Assembly: GCF_005144585.1 (NCBI RefSeq) | Contig: NZ_SSMQ01000013.1 | Span: 124,001-188,000, forward strand | DNA: 64,000 nt | From: Polyangium fumosum | GTDB lineage: Bacteria > Myxococcota_A > Polyangia > Polyangiales > Polyangiaceae | Reading direction: 5' to 3' | Shown: piece after piece, positions 43,815 through 54,142 of the stretch | How the letters are laid out: every line of letters starts with the position of its first letter | Numbering within the stretch: the stretch's first letter is position 1 | Position numbers and translations under genes: made by a program | The notes under the pieces: generated by a model | The model's input: the letters and a program-made list of their open reading frames with translations, nothing else | The model's database searches: none | What the model was told of the DNA's origin: nothing

Positions 43815-44072
43815 TGCACGCGTTGCAATCACCGATCGGACCGCCCCTCCCCCCGCCTGCACGCATTGCAAACACCGATCAGACCGCCCGGCCCGCCGCC
43901 TACACGCGTTGCAAGCCCCCCTCGGACCGTTCGGAGCCCCGCCTGCAAGCGTTGCAAGCCCCGCTCGGACCCCTCGGATCGCCCTCTGCAAGCGATGCAA
44001 GCGCCCCTCGGACCCCTCGGATCGCCCTCTACACGCGTTGCACGCGCCACCCCGCGCGCTCGAACCGCTCTT
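43815..44072. repeat. 43-bp tandem repeat, six copies, each with a near-palindrome
   Basis: The motif TGCA[A/C]GCGTTGCA (TACACGCGTTGCA in copies 3 and 6) begins at 43815, 43858, 43901, 43944, 43987 and 44030, an exact 43-bp period. Copies 4 and 5 are nearly identical; the others diverge mainly between the motifs. The period is not a multiple of three and no frame runs through it convincingly. It lies downstream of the GrpB-like gene and upstream of the LOG gene group on the minus strand. Confidence 0.9.
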
Positions 44073-44078
44073 GCCCGC

Positions 44079-44618
44079 CTACGCGGCCCCTCTCCCCGCC
44101 GCCCAGGCCAGCGCCCGCTCCCGCAGCCCCCGCACGAACGCGTCCTTCGCCTGCGAATACGACGAAAACATCGTCGCCCCGCGCTCCACGGCCTCCCGCT
44201 TGTGCCGCGCGTACGCCTCCACCTCCGCCGGATGCGCCCGCAAATACTCCCGCACCGCGAGGTTCCCAGCCCAGAACGGCCCCCCGTGCTCCGTCACCGC
44301 CACATTGAAATGCGGCGCCGCCCCCCGCTTGCGCAGGTACATCCGCCCCGGAACGAAGATCTCTCCAAAGTCCTCGTATCCGATCGCCACGAGCCCCGCG
44401 ACGTGCGGCTTTGCTTCCTGCAAATCGGCCACGCCGACCAGGATGTCGACGATCGGCTTCGACACGAGCCCCGGCACCGCCGAGCTCCCGAAGGGCTCGA
44501 TCGCCACCACCACCGGCCCGAGCGCCGCCCGCACACGCGCCGCCTCCGCCTCGAAGTCGAGGGGCCAGCGCGCGTCATAGGCGACGATCGAAATCGGCTC
44601 GTCGACGTCCCCGCGCAT
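44079..44618 (-). CDS. GrpB-family (UPF0157) nucleotidyltransferase-fold protein
   Basis: The 179-residue protein starts MRGDVDEPISIVAYDARWPLDFEAEAARV and has AIEPFGSSAVPGLVSKPIVDILVGV. This is the GrpB/UPF0157 pattern, in which GSS...KPIVDI resembles the nucleotidyltransferase active-site strand. The later FNVAVTEHGGPFW and REYLRAHPAEVEAYARHKREAV are also typical. The family has no well-established reaction; some members are linked to dephospho-CoA kinase fusions. Start 44618 has GGGAGGGG upstream, though the frame is open much further. It follows trpS by 20 bases and is probably co-transcribed. Confidence 0.85.
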   Translation of the reverse strand: MRGDVDEPISIVAYDARWPLDFEAEAARVRAALGPVVVAIEPFGSSAVPGLVSKPIVDILVGVADLQEAKPHVAGLVAIGYEDFGEIFVPGRMYLRKRGAAPHFNVAVTEHGGPFWAGNLAVREYLRAHPAEVEAYARHKREAVERGATMFSSYSQAKDAFVRGLRERALAWAAGRGAA

Positions 44619-44638
44619 GGCCCCTCCCCTCCCCGGCG

Positions 44639-45676
44639 TTACCCCTTCGCCGGCGGCGCCGCCGGCACGAGGCCAATCTTCTTGTACACCTTCGACAGCG
44701 TCTTCCACGCCCGCGACCGCGCCTTCTCCGAGCCCCGCGCGAGGATCTGCTCGAGGCCGGCCTTGTCCGCCATGACCTCGGCATACCGCTTCTGGAACGG
44801 CTCCAGCGTCGCCACCACCACGTCCGCGACCTCCGACTTCAGATCGCCGTACCCCTTCCCCGCGAAAGACGCCTCCACCACCTCCACCGGCTGGTTCGAC
44901 AGCGCCGCGTGAATGGTCAGGAGGTTCGACACCCCCGGCTTCTTCTCGACGTCGTAACGGATCTCCGTCTCCGAGTCCGTCACCGCGCGCTTGAACTTCC
45001 GGCGAATCACGTCCGGCGTATCGAGCACCGCGATGTAGTTCTCCGGGTTCGGGTCGCTCTTCGACATCTTCTTCGTCGGCTCCTGCAGAGCCATGATCCG
45101 CGCGCCCACCTTCGGCACGAAGATCTCCGGGGTCACGAAGGTCTCCGAGTATCGCTGGTTGAAGCGCTGCGCCACGTCCCGCGCGAGCTCGAGGTGCTGC
45201 TTCTGGTCGGCCCCGACCGGCACCAGGTTCGCCTGGTAGATCAGGATGTCCGCGGCCATCAGCACCGGGTACGTGAAGAGACCCGAATTGATGTTGTCCT
45301 CGTGCCGCGCCGACTTGTCCTTGAATTGCGTCATGCGCGACAGCTCGCCCATGTACGTCATCGTCCCGAGCACCCACGCGAGCTCGGCGTGCTGCGGCAC
45401 GTGGGATTGGAGCACGATCGTCGACGCCTCCGGATCGATCCCGCAGGCAATGTACTGCGCCGCGAACGACAAGCAGCGGTTCCGGAGCTCCGCCGGCACC
45501 TGCTTCACCGTCAGCGCGTGCAGATCGACGACCAGGAAGACGCAGTCGTACTGGTGTTGCAGCTCGACCCAGTTCTTCAGCGCGCCCACGTAGTTGCCGA
45601 GCGCGAGCTGCCCGCTCGGCTGGATCCCCGACAAGATGACTGGCTTCTTCTGCGGCTGCTGGGTCGACTCGCTCAC
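44639..45676 (-). CDS. trpS: Tryptophanyl-tRNA synthetase
   Basis: The 345-residue class I synthetase charges tRNA-Trp. It has the HIGH-equivalent PSGQLALGNY at 20-29, the tryptophan-pocket region VDLHALT, the stretch MTQFKDKSARHEDNINSGLFTYPVLMAADILIY, and KMSKSDPN with KMSKS at 203-207. Length is normal for the family. It is divergent from the universal stress protein gene, with a CCCAGGC/GCCTGGG inverted repeat in the interval. Confidence 0.96.
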   Translation of the reverse strand: MSESTQQPQKKPVILSGIQPSGQLALGNYVGALKNWVELQHQYDCVFLVVDLHALTVKQVPAELRNRCLSFAAQYIACGIDPEASTIVLQSHVPQHAELAWVLGTMTYMGELSRMTQFKDKSARHEDNINSGLFTYPVLMAADILIYQANLVPVGADQKQHLELARDVAQRFNQRYSETFVTPEIFVPKVGARIMALQEPTKKMSKSDPNPENYIAVLDTPDVIRRKFKRAVTDSETEIRYDVEKKPGVSNLLTIHAALSNQPVEVVEASFAGKGYGDLKSEVADVVVATLEPFQKRYAEVMADKAGLEQILARGSEKARSRAWKTLSKVYKKIGLVPAAPPAKG

Positions 45677-45722
45677 GCGTGCCCTCTATCGCCGGCTGCC
45701 GGCCGCGTCAACCCCTCGTATT

Positions 45723-45739
45723 CCCAGGCCAAGCCTGGG
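45723..45739. promoter_or_regulatory. Inverted repeat between trpS and the stress protein gene
   Basis: CCCAGGC-CAA-GCCTGGG, a perfect 7-bp inverted repeat, lies 47 bases upstream of the trpS start and about 70 bases upstream of the proposed stress protein start. It could be an operator or a leader hairpin. A strong GAGGAGG follows at 45741-45747, but no ordinary start codon stands at the right distance. Confidence 0.35.
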
Positions 45740-45810
45740 TGAGGAGGATTCGTCGCGTCAAGCGACTTCGCGCCCGTCCTCAGGGCACGACGATTGCAGC
45801 ACACGGCGCT

Positions 45811-46743
45811 GTGTCCATCATTTGCGGTACGACGCTGGCGCCCGAGAACGAGCAGGCAAACCAGGCTGCCGCAGCACTCTCGTTGCTGCTCGGCGACGAG
45901 TTGCACCTCGTCCACGTCGTCGATGAGCTCGGCGCCGAGCTCGCCCTCACCGAAGAATACGACACCCTCTACGAGCCGGCCGGCAGGCATCTGCGCGGCG
46001 AGGCGGATGACCTGCGGCAGCTCGGCATCCAGATCGAGCCCGAGCTCGCCGCGGGGGCATGGCATGCGGAGCTGCCCAGGATTGCCATGCATCATCGTGC
46101 GCGCTTGATCGTGCTTTCGCCCCATCCGGGGGTCGTGCGCAAGCGCCCTTCTCCCTGGGCCGCCGTGAGGATCGCCCGCGCCGCGCCCATTCCGGTCATG
46201 CTCGTCCGCCATGCGGATGGACTGCTCCGCTGGGCCCAAGAGCGTGCCCCGCTGCGCGTCCTCATCGCGCTGGGGTGCTGCCCAGGCTCACGTGCCGCCC
46301 TGCGCTGGATCGCCGAGCTCCGATCCGGCGGCCCCTGCGAAGCATGGCTGGCGTATGTCTCACGTATGGGAGGCGTTTCGGACGCCAGCGCAGAGATATC
46401 GGCGCACCCTTATCGCAGCCTGCCTCCGTTCCGCTGCGAGCCTCCCCTCGACGAGGTCGAGGCATTCCGGGACGAACTCCGCCGGCTGGGGGTAAGCGTC
46501 ACGAAGACCAGCGTCCAGGACGCGAGCGTGCTCGAAGACCTCGCGCAGCGAGAGGCCATCGATCTCGTCGTGGTCCCCCGGGACCTGCCGCGAGGCCACT
46601 TGTGGCCGAGGTGGGTGTGGCACAGCCTGTTTCGAGCCGCTGTGCCCGGCGTCGTCGTTTGCGTGCCGCCCGATGATGCAGCCGAGCGCGTACGGCCGGC
46701 AGGGCCGCTGAGCGAGCTCGTCCGCCATCCTCCGCCGCGTTGA
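45811..46743 (+). CDS. Universal stress protein with two USP domains
   Basis: The frame encodes two tandem USP folds of about 145 residues each: domain 1 from VSIICGTTLAPENEQANQAAAALSLLLGDELHLVHVVD to PIPVMLVR, and domain 2 from PLRVLIALGCCPGSRAALRWIAEL to PGVVVCVP. The ATP-binding G-2x-G-9x-G motif is only partly recognisable in either domain. The start is uncertain: GTG 45811 fits the first strand, while the frame is open to a GTG at 45679 and a strong GAGGAGG sits at 45741. It lies just upstream of the mrp operon, so a role in ionic or osmotic stress is plausible. Confidence 0.82.
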   Translation: MSIICGTTLAPENEQANQAAAALSLLLGDELHLVHVVDELGAELALTEEYDTLYEPAGRHLRGEADDLRQLGIQIEPELAAGAWHAELPRIAMHHRARLIVLSPHPGVVRKRPSPWAAVRIARAAPIPVMLVRHADGLLRWAQERAPLRVLIALGCCPGSRAALRWIAELRSGGPCEAWLAYVSRMGGVSDASAEISAHPYRSLPPFRCEPPLDEVEAFRDELRRLGVSVTKTSVQDASVLEDLAQREAIDLVVVPRDLPRGHLWPRWVWHSLFRAAVPGVVVCVPPDDAAERVRPAGPLSELVRHPPPR

Positions 46744-46847
46744 CGGCACGTTTCTTCCTAACGGTCCGCTCGCCCGTGGACTCCGGACCGGTCTCTTCGC
46801 GAACCGGGGTTCAACGTGGCGTCGAAGCGGCGACGGGGGAGCGCAGT

Positions 46848-49154
46848 GTGCAGACGATACTCATCGCCATCATCGCCACTCCCTTCGTGGGCGCTCTGGC
46901 CACGCTCTTCCTCTCGCCCCGCTGGGCGGGACGGATCGCCCTTCTTCCCCCGGCGCTCGTGCTCGCGCTCGCCATCCCACGCTGGCCGGCGGCCGCTACA
47001 GGGGAGACGAACATCGTCACGATCCCCTGGTTCCCATCCGCGGGAATGACGGCGAATCTCCGCCTGGATCACCTCGGCGCGTTTTTCGTCCTGCTCATCG
47101 CGGGCGTGGGCCTCGGCATCGTCCAGTATAGCCGCGCCTATCTCGGGAAAAAGGCCACGCCGCGGTTCTGGGCCGCGCTGCTCGCATTCATGGGCGCCAT
47201 GCTCGGGCTCGTCCTCTCGGATTCGCTGCTCTTGCTCTTCGTGTTCTGGGAGCTCACCACCCTCGCCTCCTTCCTCCTCATCGGAATGGACGGCCAGAGC
47301 CCGGAGGCGAGGGCGGGGGCCATTCGGGCGTTCCTGGTGACAGGCGCTGGTGGGCTCTCCCTGCTCGCAGGCACGCTCGTGCTCGGGCAGATCGCCGGGA
47401 CCTACGACCTCTCCAGCATGCCCGCGCGCGCAGAGCGTATCCTGGCGAGCCCCGCGCGGGATGTCGCGCTCCTGCTCATGCTCGGCGGAGCCTTCGCCAA
47501 ATCGGCTCAGGTCCCGTTCCATTTCTGGCTCCCGGGCGCGATGGCCGCGCCCGCGCCGGTGAGCGCCTATCTCCACTCCGCTACCATGGTGAAGGCGGGC
47601 ATCTTCTTGATCGGCCGGCTATCGCCGATCTTCGGCGCGTCGCCCGCGTTCCAGCCCCTCCTGCTCACCGTGGGGCTCACGACGTTCCTCGTCGGCGGAT
47701 GGGACGCCGTGCGCGCGTGGGATCTGAAGAAGCTCCTCGCCCACAGCACCGTCGCGAACCTGGGCGTCCTCACGGCGCTTTATGGCGTATCCCCTCCGGC
47801 CGAGGTCCACGGAGGGATCGTGCGCGGGGAGTTGCTCGCCATCACGAACCACGCGCTTTACAAATCGGCGCTGTTCCTCCTCGTCGGGTGGATGGAGAAG
47901 GTCTCGGGGACGCGTGATCTCTCGATCCTGAGAGAGGAGCGCTGGTTTCAGCGCGAGCCGGTCGCCGGTGTGCTCATCGGGATCGGTGCCATCTCGATGG
48001 GGGGCTTCCCGTTCCTGCTTGGCTTCATGAGCAAGGAAGTGTTCCTCGAAGCGCTCCTCGAGGCCCGATTTCCTGGCGTCGTCGCCGCTGTCGCTGCGGC
48101 CGTCGTGGGGGGCGCGATGGCGGTCGTCTATGCGCTCAAGCTCTGCGTGAGCACGTTCTGGGGGCCGAAGCTGCCGCCCGATTCGCGCGGCTATCGGAGG
48201 GCATCGCTCTCGAGATGGCTTCTCGTCGTGCCGGCCGTTTTCCTCTTGCCCCATGTGATCGGGGGCATCGCCCCGGGGTGGTTCATCGGATCCGTGCTCG
48301 AGCCGGGGACCCATTGGCCCGCGTGGATCGCCGTGTGGCACCATATCGATGGCATCTTCCTGCTCAGCGTCTCTACCCTCGCGCTCGGCGTCGGGGGGTA
48401 TCTTTTGTGGAGACGATATGCGGAAGTGCCGTCCCAACCGGAGACGCAAATCGCCTTCGATCGCCTCGCCTCCACCGTGCTGGGCGCGTCGAGCTGGTTC
48501 ACTCGCGCGGCGCAGGCGGGCGGGCACCCGCGGTATCTGGTCGTCATGCTCGTGTTCGCCGCCGCGGCCGCGGCGGCCGCCATGCGCGGAGGTTCGCCCC
48601 CGCCGCGCCCCGGCGCAGAGGCCTGGTCCGTCGACCTCGCCGCCGCGTCGCTGCCCGCCGCGATCGTCGCCGCCGGCGCCGTGCTCGCGGTGCTCATGCA
48701 GGACCGCGTCTCCAAGGTCGTCCTGATGGCCGCGGCTGGATATGGGTTGGCGGTCTTTTACGTCCTCTTCCGGGCGCCGGACCTCGTGCTCACGCAGATC
48801 CTGGTCGAGACGATCTCGCTGCTGCTCCTCCTGCTCGTCTTTCAGCGGCTCCCGCGCCTGGGCGCCGACGAGCGATCGCGCGGGCAGCGAGCCATGCACG
48901 GGCTCTTCGCGGCTGCGCTCGGGCTCGGAATCGCGATCCTCGCCTGGGCTTCGGGCATCCATCCGGCCGCTCGTCCAGCAGGCGCGGAGCAACTCGCGCT
49001 TTCGTTGCCCGAGGCGAAGGGACGCAACGTGGTGAATGTCATTCTGGTCGATTTCCGAGGCGCCGACACGCTCGGGGAGATCACCGTGCTCGCCATTGCC
49101 GCGATCGGGGTCGTGGCCCTCCGCGTGGGGCGCGCCCGAAGGGAGGGCGCATGA
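46848..49154 (+). CDS. mrpA: Na+/H+ antiporter subunit MrpA
   Basis: From GTG 46848 (GGGGGA upstream at good spacing) the protein has 768 residues. The NuoL-like part has the conserved LFVFWELTTLASFLLIG (key Glu), the stretch AFAKSAQVPFHFWLPGAMAAPAPVSAYLHSATMVKAG, and ALYKSALFLLVG with the key Lys. The C-terminal region carries the MrpA-specific extension with RAPDLVLTQILVETISLLLLLLVFQRLPRL and a last segment with LVDFRGADTLGEITVLAIAAIGV. It is the large proton-translocating subunit of the seven-subunit Mrp complex, which exchanges Na+ (or K+) for H+. The stop overlaps mrpB by four bases. Confidence 0.93.
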   Translation: MQTILIAIIATPFVGALATLFLSPRWAGRIALLPPALVLALAIPRWPAAATGETNIVTIPWFPSAGMTANLRLDHLGAFFVLLIAGVGLGIVQYSRAYLGKKATPRFWAALLAFMGAMLGLVLSDSLLLLFVFWELTTLASFLLIGMDGQSPEARAGAIRAFLVTGAGGLSLLAGTLVLGQIAGTYDLSSMPARAERILASPARDVALLLMLGGAFAKSAQVPFHFWLPGAMAAPAPVSAYLHSATMVKAGIFLIGRLSPIFGASPAFQPLLLTVGLTTFLVGGWDAVRAWDLKKLLAHSTVANLGVLTALYGVSPPAEVHGGIVRGELLAITNHALYKSALFLLVGWMEKVSGTRDLSILREERWFQREPVAGVLIGIGAISMGGFPFLLGFMSKEVFLEALLEARFPGVVAAVAAAVVGGAMAVVYALKLCVSTFWGPKLPPDSRGYRRASLSRWLLVVPAVFLLPHVIGGIAPGWFIGSVLEPGTHWPAWIAVWHHIDGIFLLSVSTLALGVGGYLLWRRYAEVPSQPETQIAFDRLASTVLGASSWFTRAAQAGGHPRYLVVMLVFAAAAAAAAMRGGSPPPRPGAEAWSVDLAAASLPAAIVAAGAVLAVLMQDRVSKVVLMAAAGYGLAVFYVLFRAPDLVLTQILVETISLLLLLLVFQRLPRLGADERSRGQRAMHGLFAAALGLGIAILAWASGIHPAARPAGAEQLALSLPEAKGRNVVNVILVDFRGADTLGEITVLAIAAIGVVALRVGRARREGA

Positions 49155-49570
49155 ATTCGTTTCTCCTGCGCCAGGTCGCGAGGGGTGTGCTCCCGGTGGC
49201 CGTCCTCTTCGCCGTCTCCTTGCTCCTCCGTGGCCACGATGCGCCGGGCGGTGGGTTCGTCGCGGGGCTCGTCACCGCGGCCGCCGTGGTGCTCCACGCG
49301 CTCGCGAACGTCGCCCCGTCCGAGCGGGCGCGGAGGCCGCGCGTCCTCGGCTCCGTCTGGCTCGGGCTCCTCGTCGCCGCGGGGACCGGTCTCGTCGCCG
49401 TCGCCGCCGGCGGCCCGTTCCTCACGCATTCTCATTTCGATGTCGGGTCCGGCTCGGCCACGATCCACCTGTCCACGACGCTCCTCTTCGACGTCGGCGT
49501 GTTTCTGGTGGTGGTCGGCTCGACGATCACGACGCTCGCCGCGTTCGCCGGAGGGGAAAACCCGCGATGA
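49151..49570 (+). CDS. mrpB: Na+/H+ antiporter subunit MrpB
   Basis: The 139-residue membrane protein has four hydrophobic helices and the MnhB signature GHDAPGGGFVAGLVTAAAVVLHAL, plus STTLLFDVGVFLVVVGS. It starts in an ATGA overlap with mrpA (49151-49154) and ends in another with mrpC. The domain is the MnhB family, which together with the MrpA C-terminus lies in the cation-translocating half of the complex. Length and order are standard. Confidence 0.93.
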   Translation: MNSFLLRQVARGVLPVAVLFAVSLLLRGHDAPGGGFVAGLVTAAAVVLHALANVAPSERARRPRVLGSVWLGLLVAAGTGLVAVAAGGPFLTHSHFDVGSGSATIHLSTTLLFDVGVFLVVVGSTITTLAAFAGGENPR

Positions 49571-49911
49571 TCGGCCTCGCCGCGGTCCTTTCTGGCGTCC
49601 TCTTCGCGTGCGGGCTCTACCTGCTCCTCTCCCGCAATCTGCAGCGCATGGCGATCGGCTTCTTGCTCCTGTCGAACGGCGTCAATCTCTTCGTCCTCAC
49701 GTCCGCGGGGCTGCCCGCGGGCGCGGCGCCGCCGCTCGTCGGCGAGGGCGAGGGGGCGAGCCGGGCCCCGTTCGCCGATCCCCTGGCGCAGGCCTTCATC
49801 CTCACGGCCATCGTGATCGGCCTCGGGATGGCCGCGTTCCTTTTGGCCCTTTCGACGCGGCACCACGACGCCTCGGGGCGCGATGACGTCGAGGGGGACG
49901 ACGAGACATGA
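49567..49911 (+). CDS. mrpC: Na+/H+ antiporter subunit MrpC
   Basis: The 114-residue NuoK-like subunit has three membrane helices. Recognisable segments are GLYLLLSRNLQRMAIGFLLLSNGVNLFVL and DPLAQAFILTAIVIGLGMAAFLLAL, the latter being the MrpC counterpart of the NuoK quinone-side helix. It overlaps mrpB and mrpD by four bases each. The short polar tail is acidic. Confidence 0.93.
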   Translation: MIGLAAVLSGVLFACGLYLLLSRNLQRMAIGFLLLSNGVNLFVLTSAGLPAGAAPPLVGEGEGASRAPFADPLAQAFILTAIVIGLGMAAFLLALSTRHHDASGRDDVEGDDET

Positions 49912-51425
49912 TGGATTCGCTCCTCGTCTTGATCCCGGTCGTATGGCCGCTCATCACGGCGGCGCTCCTGCTCCCGCTGACAGGCCGAACGCGGCTCCAG
50001 CAAGCGGCCGCGCTCGTGAGCGGGGGCGTTTTGCTCGCGAGCGCGATGCTGCTTTGCGCGCGCACGGCGCGCGGCGCGATCCTGGTCCTGCCCCTCGGCG
50101 GCTGGAGCCCACGCGTCGGGATCGTGTGGGTGGCGGACGCGCTGGCCGCCGTGATGCTCCTTTTCGTGGCGACCGTCTCGTATGCGACGCTGCTCTACGC
50201 GGCCGGCTCGCTGCGTGGGGAGCGCGAGCGCCGGTACTTCTATCCGCTGCACCAGTTCCTGCTGGTCGGCGTGGGAGGCTCGATCCTGACGGGCGACATC
50301 TTCAATCTCTTCGTCTTCTTCGAGGTCATGTTGCTCGCGTCCTTTGCGCTGATCGCGCTGGGAGGACGTGCACGGCAGGTTCGAATGGGCGTGCCCTACG
50401 TGATCGTCAACCTCGTCGGGAGCGCGCTGTTTCTCGCAGCCGTGGGCGCGATCTACGGCGCGGCTGGCACCGTCAACATGGCGGAGCTCTCCCTGCGCGC
50501 CGGAGGCGGCGGTTTGCCGGGGGTCTTCTGGGGCGCGACGGCGCTCGTGCTCGTCGTCTTCATGGTGAAGACCGCTCTTTTTCCCGTCTTCGCATGGCTG
50601 CCCGATTCCTATCCGGAGGCGCCCGTCACCGTGAATGGCCTCTTCGCCGGGCTGCTCACGAAGGTGGGTGTGTACACGCTCTTCCGCACCATCCCGCTCC
50701 TCGGGGGGGCGGCGCCCGGCGGATGGCAGCCGGCGCTCGTCGCCATCGCGGCCACGACCATGCTCGTCGGGGTCTTCGGCGCGCTCGGCCGGAGCACGAT
50801 CCGTGGCGTCCTCTCGTTCCACATCGTGAGCCAGGTCGGCTACATGATCTTCGGGCTCGCCCTGTTCACGCCGCTCGCGCTGGCCGCGGGGTTGTTCCAC
50901 ACGCTCCACAACATGCTCGCGAAGACGGCCCTCGTCTTTGCCGGCGGAGTCGCGGAGCGCATGGGCGGATCAGGAAAACTCTACGCCATGCGTGGGCTCG
51001 CGCGGACGGAGCCATGGCTCGCGGCGGGATTCTTCGTCGCCGCGATGTCGCTCGCGGGGATGCCCCCTTTGAGTGGTTTCTGGGGGAAATGGTTCCTGGT
51101 CGCGGGCGGCCTCGCGGCCGGCGCGCCCGTCGCGACGGGTATCTCGTTGCTCGTGGGCCTGTTCACGCTCGCATCCATGTTGAAGATCTGGAATGCCGTC
51201 TTCTGGGGCGAACCAAAGGGCCAGCGATACCCGGGGCGCGGCCGGCATCGCGGCATGCTCGGGGCGACGCTTTCGCTCGCGGCGATGAGCCTTTTGACGG
51301 GGCTCCTCGCCGCGCCGATCTTCTCCCACCTCGAGCGCGTGGCGACGCAACTCCTCGACGTCACGCCCTACGTCGCTGCCGTGCGCGCAGCCGAGCGTCG
51401 TGACGACCATGCGGAGGCCCCATGA
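49908..51425 (+). CDS. mrpD: Na+/H+ antiporter subunit MrpD
   Basis: The 505-residue subunit is NuoM/NuoN-like, with about 14 membrane helices. Key positions are the Glu in FNLFVFFEVMLLASFALI and the Lys in FMVKTALFPVFAWLPDSYPEAPVTVNGLFAGLLTKVGVYTLFR. It also has FHTLHNMLAKTALVFAGG. This is the second proton-pathway subunit beside MrpA. Two adjacent ATG codons (49908, 49911) can start it; the first overlaps mrpC by four bases. It overlaps mrpE by four bases at its end. Confidence 0.94.
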   Translation: MMDSLLVLIPVVWPLITAALLLPLTGRTRLQQAAALVSGGVLLASAMLLCARTARGAILVLPLGGWSPRVGIVWVADALAAVMLLFVATVSYATLLYAAGSLRGERERRYFYPLHQFLLVGVGGSILTGDIFNLFVFFEVMLLASFALIALGGRARQVRMGVPYVIVNLVGSALFLAAVGAIYGAAGTVNMAELSLRAGGGGLPGVFWGATALVLVVFMVKTALFPVFAWLPDSYPEAPVTVNGLFAGLLTKVGVYTLFRTIPLLGGAAPGGWQPALVAIAATTMLVGVFGALGRSTIRGVLSFHIVSQVGYMIFGLALFTPLALAAGLFHTLHNMLAKTALVFAGGVAERMGGSGKLYAMRGLARTEPWLAAGFFVAAMSLAGMPPLSGFWGKWFLVAGGLAAGAPVATGISLLVGLFTLASMLKIWNAVFWGEPKGQRYPGRGRHRGMLGATLSLAAMSLLTGLLAAPIFSHLERVATQLLDVTPYVAAVRAAERRDDHAEAP

Positions 51426-51919
51426 GCGCGCTCGCGTTGAACCTGCTGCTCGCCGTGGTCTGGATGTTCATCCAGGCGACCTTCTCCCTGCGCAGCTTGA
51501 TCATCGGGTTCGGGATCGGCTTCGTCGTGATCGCATTCGTGCAGCGCCTTCGCGGGAGCCACGCGTATGCGCGGACGGCGGCCTCGATCGTGCGCCTGTT
51601 CGCGTTTTTCCTCGCGGATCTCGTGCGGAGCAACCTCACGCTCGCCCGCGACATCCTCCGCCCCGTACCCGCTTTCGTGCCGGCGCTCGTTCGTTTCGAG
51701 GTCGCGGACCTGTCGCCCGTCGAGACGGCGCTGCTCGCGAACCTTGTCTCGCTCACGCCGGGGACGCTCACCGTCGATGCGGAGGACGACGGCAGCGCTC
51801 TCTATGTTCATGCCCTGTATGGAGGCGACCCGGAAGGCGTCCGCCGGCGTATCGGCCAGCTCGCAGGGATGATCCGCCGCGCCGGCGGGCGCCCCATGCC
51901 GCCCCGGGACGCGGCATGA
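51422..51919 (+). CDS. mrpE: Na+/H+ antiporter subunit MrpE
   Basis: The 165-residue subunit has two N-terminal membrane helices (ALNLLLAVVWMFIQATFSLRSLIIGFGIGFVVIAFV) and the soluble MrpE domain. Its signature is VSLTPGTLTVDAEDDGSALYVHAL near residues 107-130. It overlaps mrpD and mrpF by four bases. MrpE is needed for full activity of the complex in characterised systems. Confidence 0.93.
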   Translation: MSALALNLLLAVVWMFIQATFSLRSLIIGFGIGFVVIAFVQRLRGSHAYARTAASIVRLFAFFLADLVRSNLTLARDILRPVPAFVPALVRFEVADLSPVETALLANLVSLTPGTLTVDAEDDGSALYVHALYGGDPEGVRRRIGQLAGMIRRAGGRPMPPRDAA

Positions 51920-52197
51920 GCCCCGGCGTTTTCAAGATCGCCGTGCTGCTCCCGGCGCTCGTGGTCCTCGGCGTGGGCGTCGCGTTTTGCTTCGCGCGCA
52001 TTCTCCGCGGTCCCTCACCGTTCGACCGTGTGCTCGCCTTTGATTGTCTCGGGCTCAACGTCGTGGGCGCGCTGCTGCTCCTCTCGAGCCTGTTCGACAC
52101 CGATGTCTTCCTCGACGCGGCGCTCGTGGTGCTCCTCTTGGGCTTTCTGGGGACGATGTCTCTGGCCGCGTACCTGGAGAGAACCCGTGCTGATTGA
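51916..52197 (+). CDS. mrpF: Na+/H+ antiporter subunit MrpF
   Basis: The 93-residue subunit has three helices with the MrpF marker RGPSPFDRVLAFDCLGLNVVGALLLLS and the C-terminal ALVVLLLGFLGTMSLAAYLER. It begins in an ATGA overlap with mrpE and ends 11 bases inside mrpG, which starts at GTG 52187. Confidence 0.92.
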   Translation: MSPGVFKIAVLLPALVVLGVGVAFCFARILRGPSPFDRVLAFDCLGLNVVGALLLLSSLFDTDVFLDAALVVLLLGFLGTMSLAAYLERTRAD

Positions 52198-52549
52198 GGC
52201 CGTCGCCGTCGTTCTGGGTGTCTGCTTCATGTTCCTGGCCTCGTTGGGGGTGCTTCGCCTGGACGATTTTTATGCTCGCATCCACGCCCCCACCAAGGCC
52301 GCGACGCTGGGGCTCGTGTTCCTGCTCGCCGCGCTCGCCTTCGAGGTGCAAGACAAGGCTGCTGTGACGAAGGCGGTGCTCGCGATGTTGTTCGTCGGGA
52401 TGACGGCCCCGGTGGGAGCACACATCCTCGCGCGGGCCGCCTACCGGCGTGGGGTGCGTCCGTCCGCCCGTGTCGATGAGTACGCGCATCTCGTGGCTGC
52501 GACAAAGACCAGGGCCGCCCCTGGAAGGGAGCGAGACACGAAGCCGTGA
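52187..52549 (+). CDS. mrpG: Na+/H+ antiporter subunit MrpG
   Basis: From GTG 52187 the product is 120 residues with three helices. The MrpG signature LGVLRLDDFYARIHAPTKAATLGLVFLLAAL and the later MLFVGMTAPVGAHILARAAYRRG are present. It is the last gene of the canonical A-B-C-D-E-F-G order. The tail (about 30 residues, ending PGRERDTKP) is polar and slightly longer than usual. The nhaA start lies 171 bases downstream. Confidence 0.92.
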   Translation: MLIEAVAVVLGVCFMFLASLGVLRLDDFYARIHAPTKAATLGLVFLLAALAFEVQDKAAVTKAVLAMLFVGMTAPVGAHILARAAYRRGVRPSARVDEYAHLVAATKTRAAPGRERDTKP

Positions 52550-52643
52550 AGCATCTCCCCGTTCTCGACAGGACCCCTCGCGCCCACTCGACGGTCACGC
52601 GAAAGCGTGCGATGGTCGGAGCGCATTCATTGCAAGGAAGGGT

Positions 52644-52660
52644 GCAGCGACGGTCGCTGC
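52644..52660. promoter_or_regulatory. 17-bp palindrome upstream of nhaA
   Basis: GCAGCGAC-G-GTCGCTGC, a perfect 8-bp inverted repeat around one base, lies 60 bases before the nhaA start in the mrpG-nhaA interval. It is a plausible operator for a dimeric regulator, though GC-rich palindromes also arise by chance in this genome. Confidence 0.35.
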
Positions 52661-52720
52661 AGGACCAAGGATGGTCGGGCCGCCATCCCAGCCGGCGAAT
52701 CTGCCGGCGAGGGACGGAGC

Positions 52721-54141
<1,421 letters not shown>

Positions 54142-54142
<1 letters not shown>

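Noticed and set aside
43815-44072. CRISPR array
   Set aside because: The period is CRISPR-like but there are no unique spacers: the whole 43-bp unit is related between copies, and no cas gene is present.
44619-45377. Long N-terminal extension of the GrpB-like protein
   Set aside because: It is a shadow of trpS; a ribosome-binding site and the conserved N-terminus mark the start at 44618.
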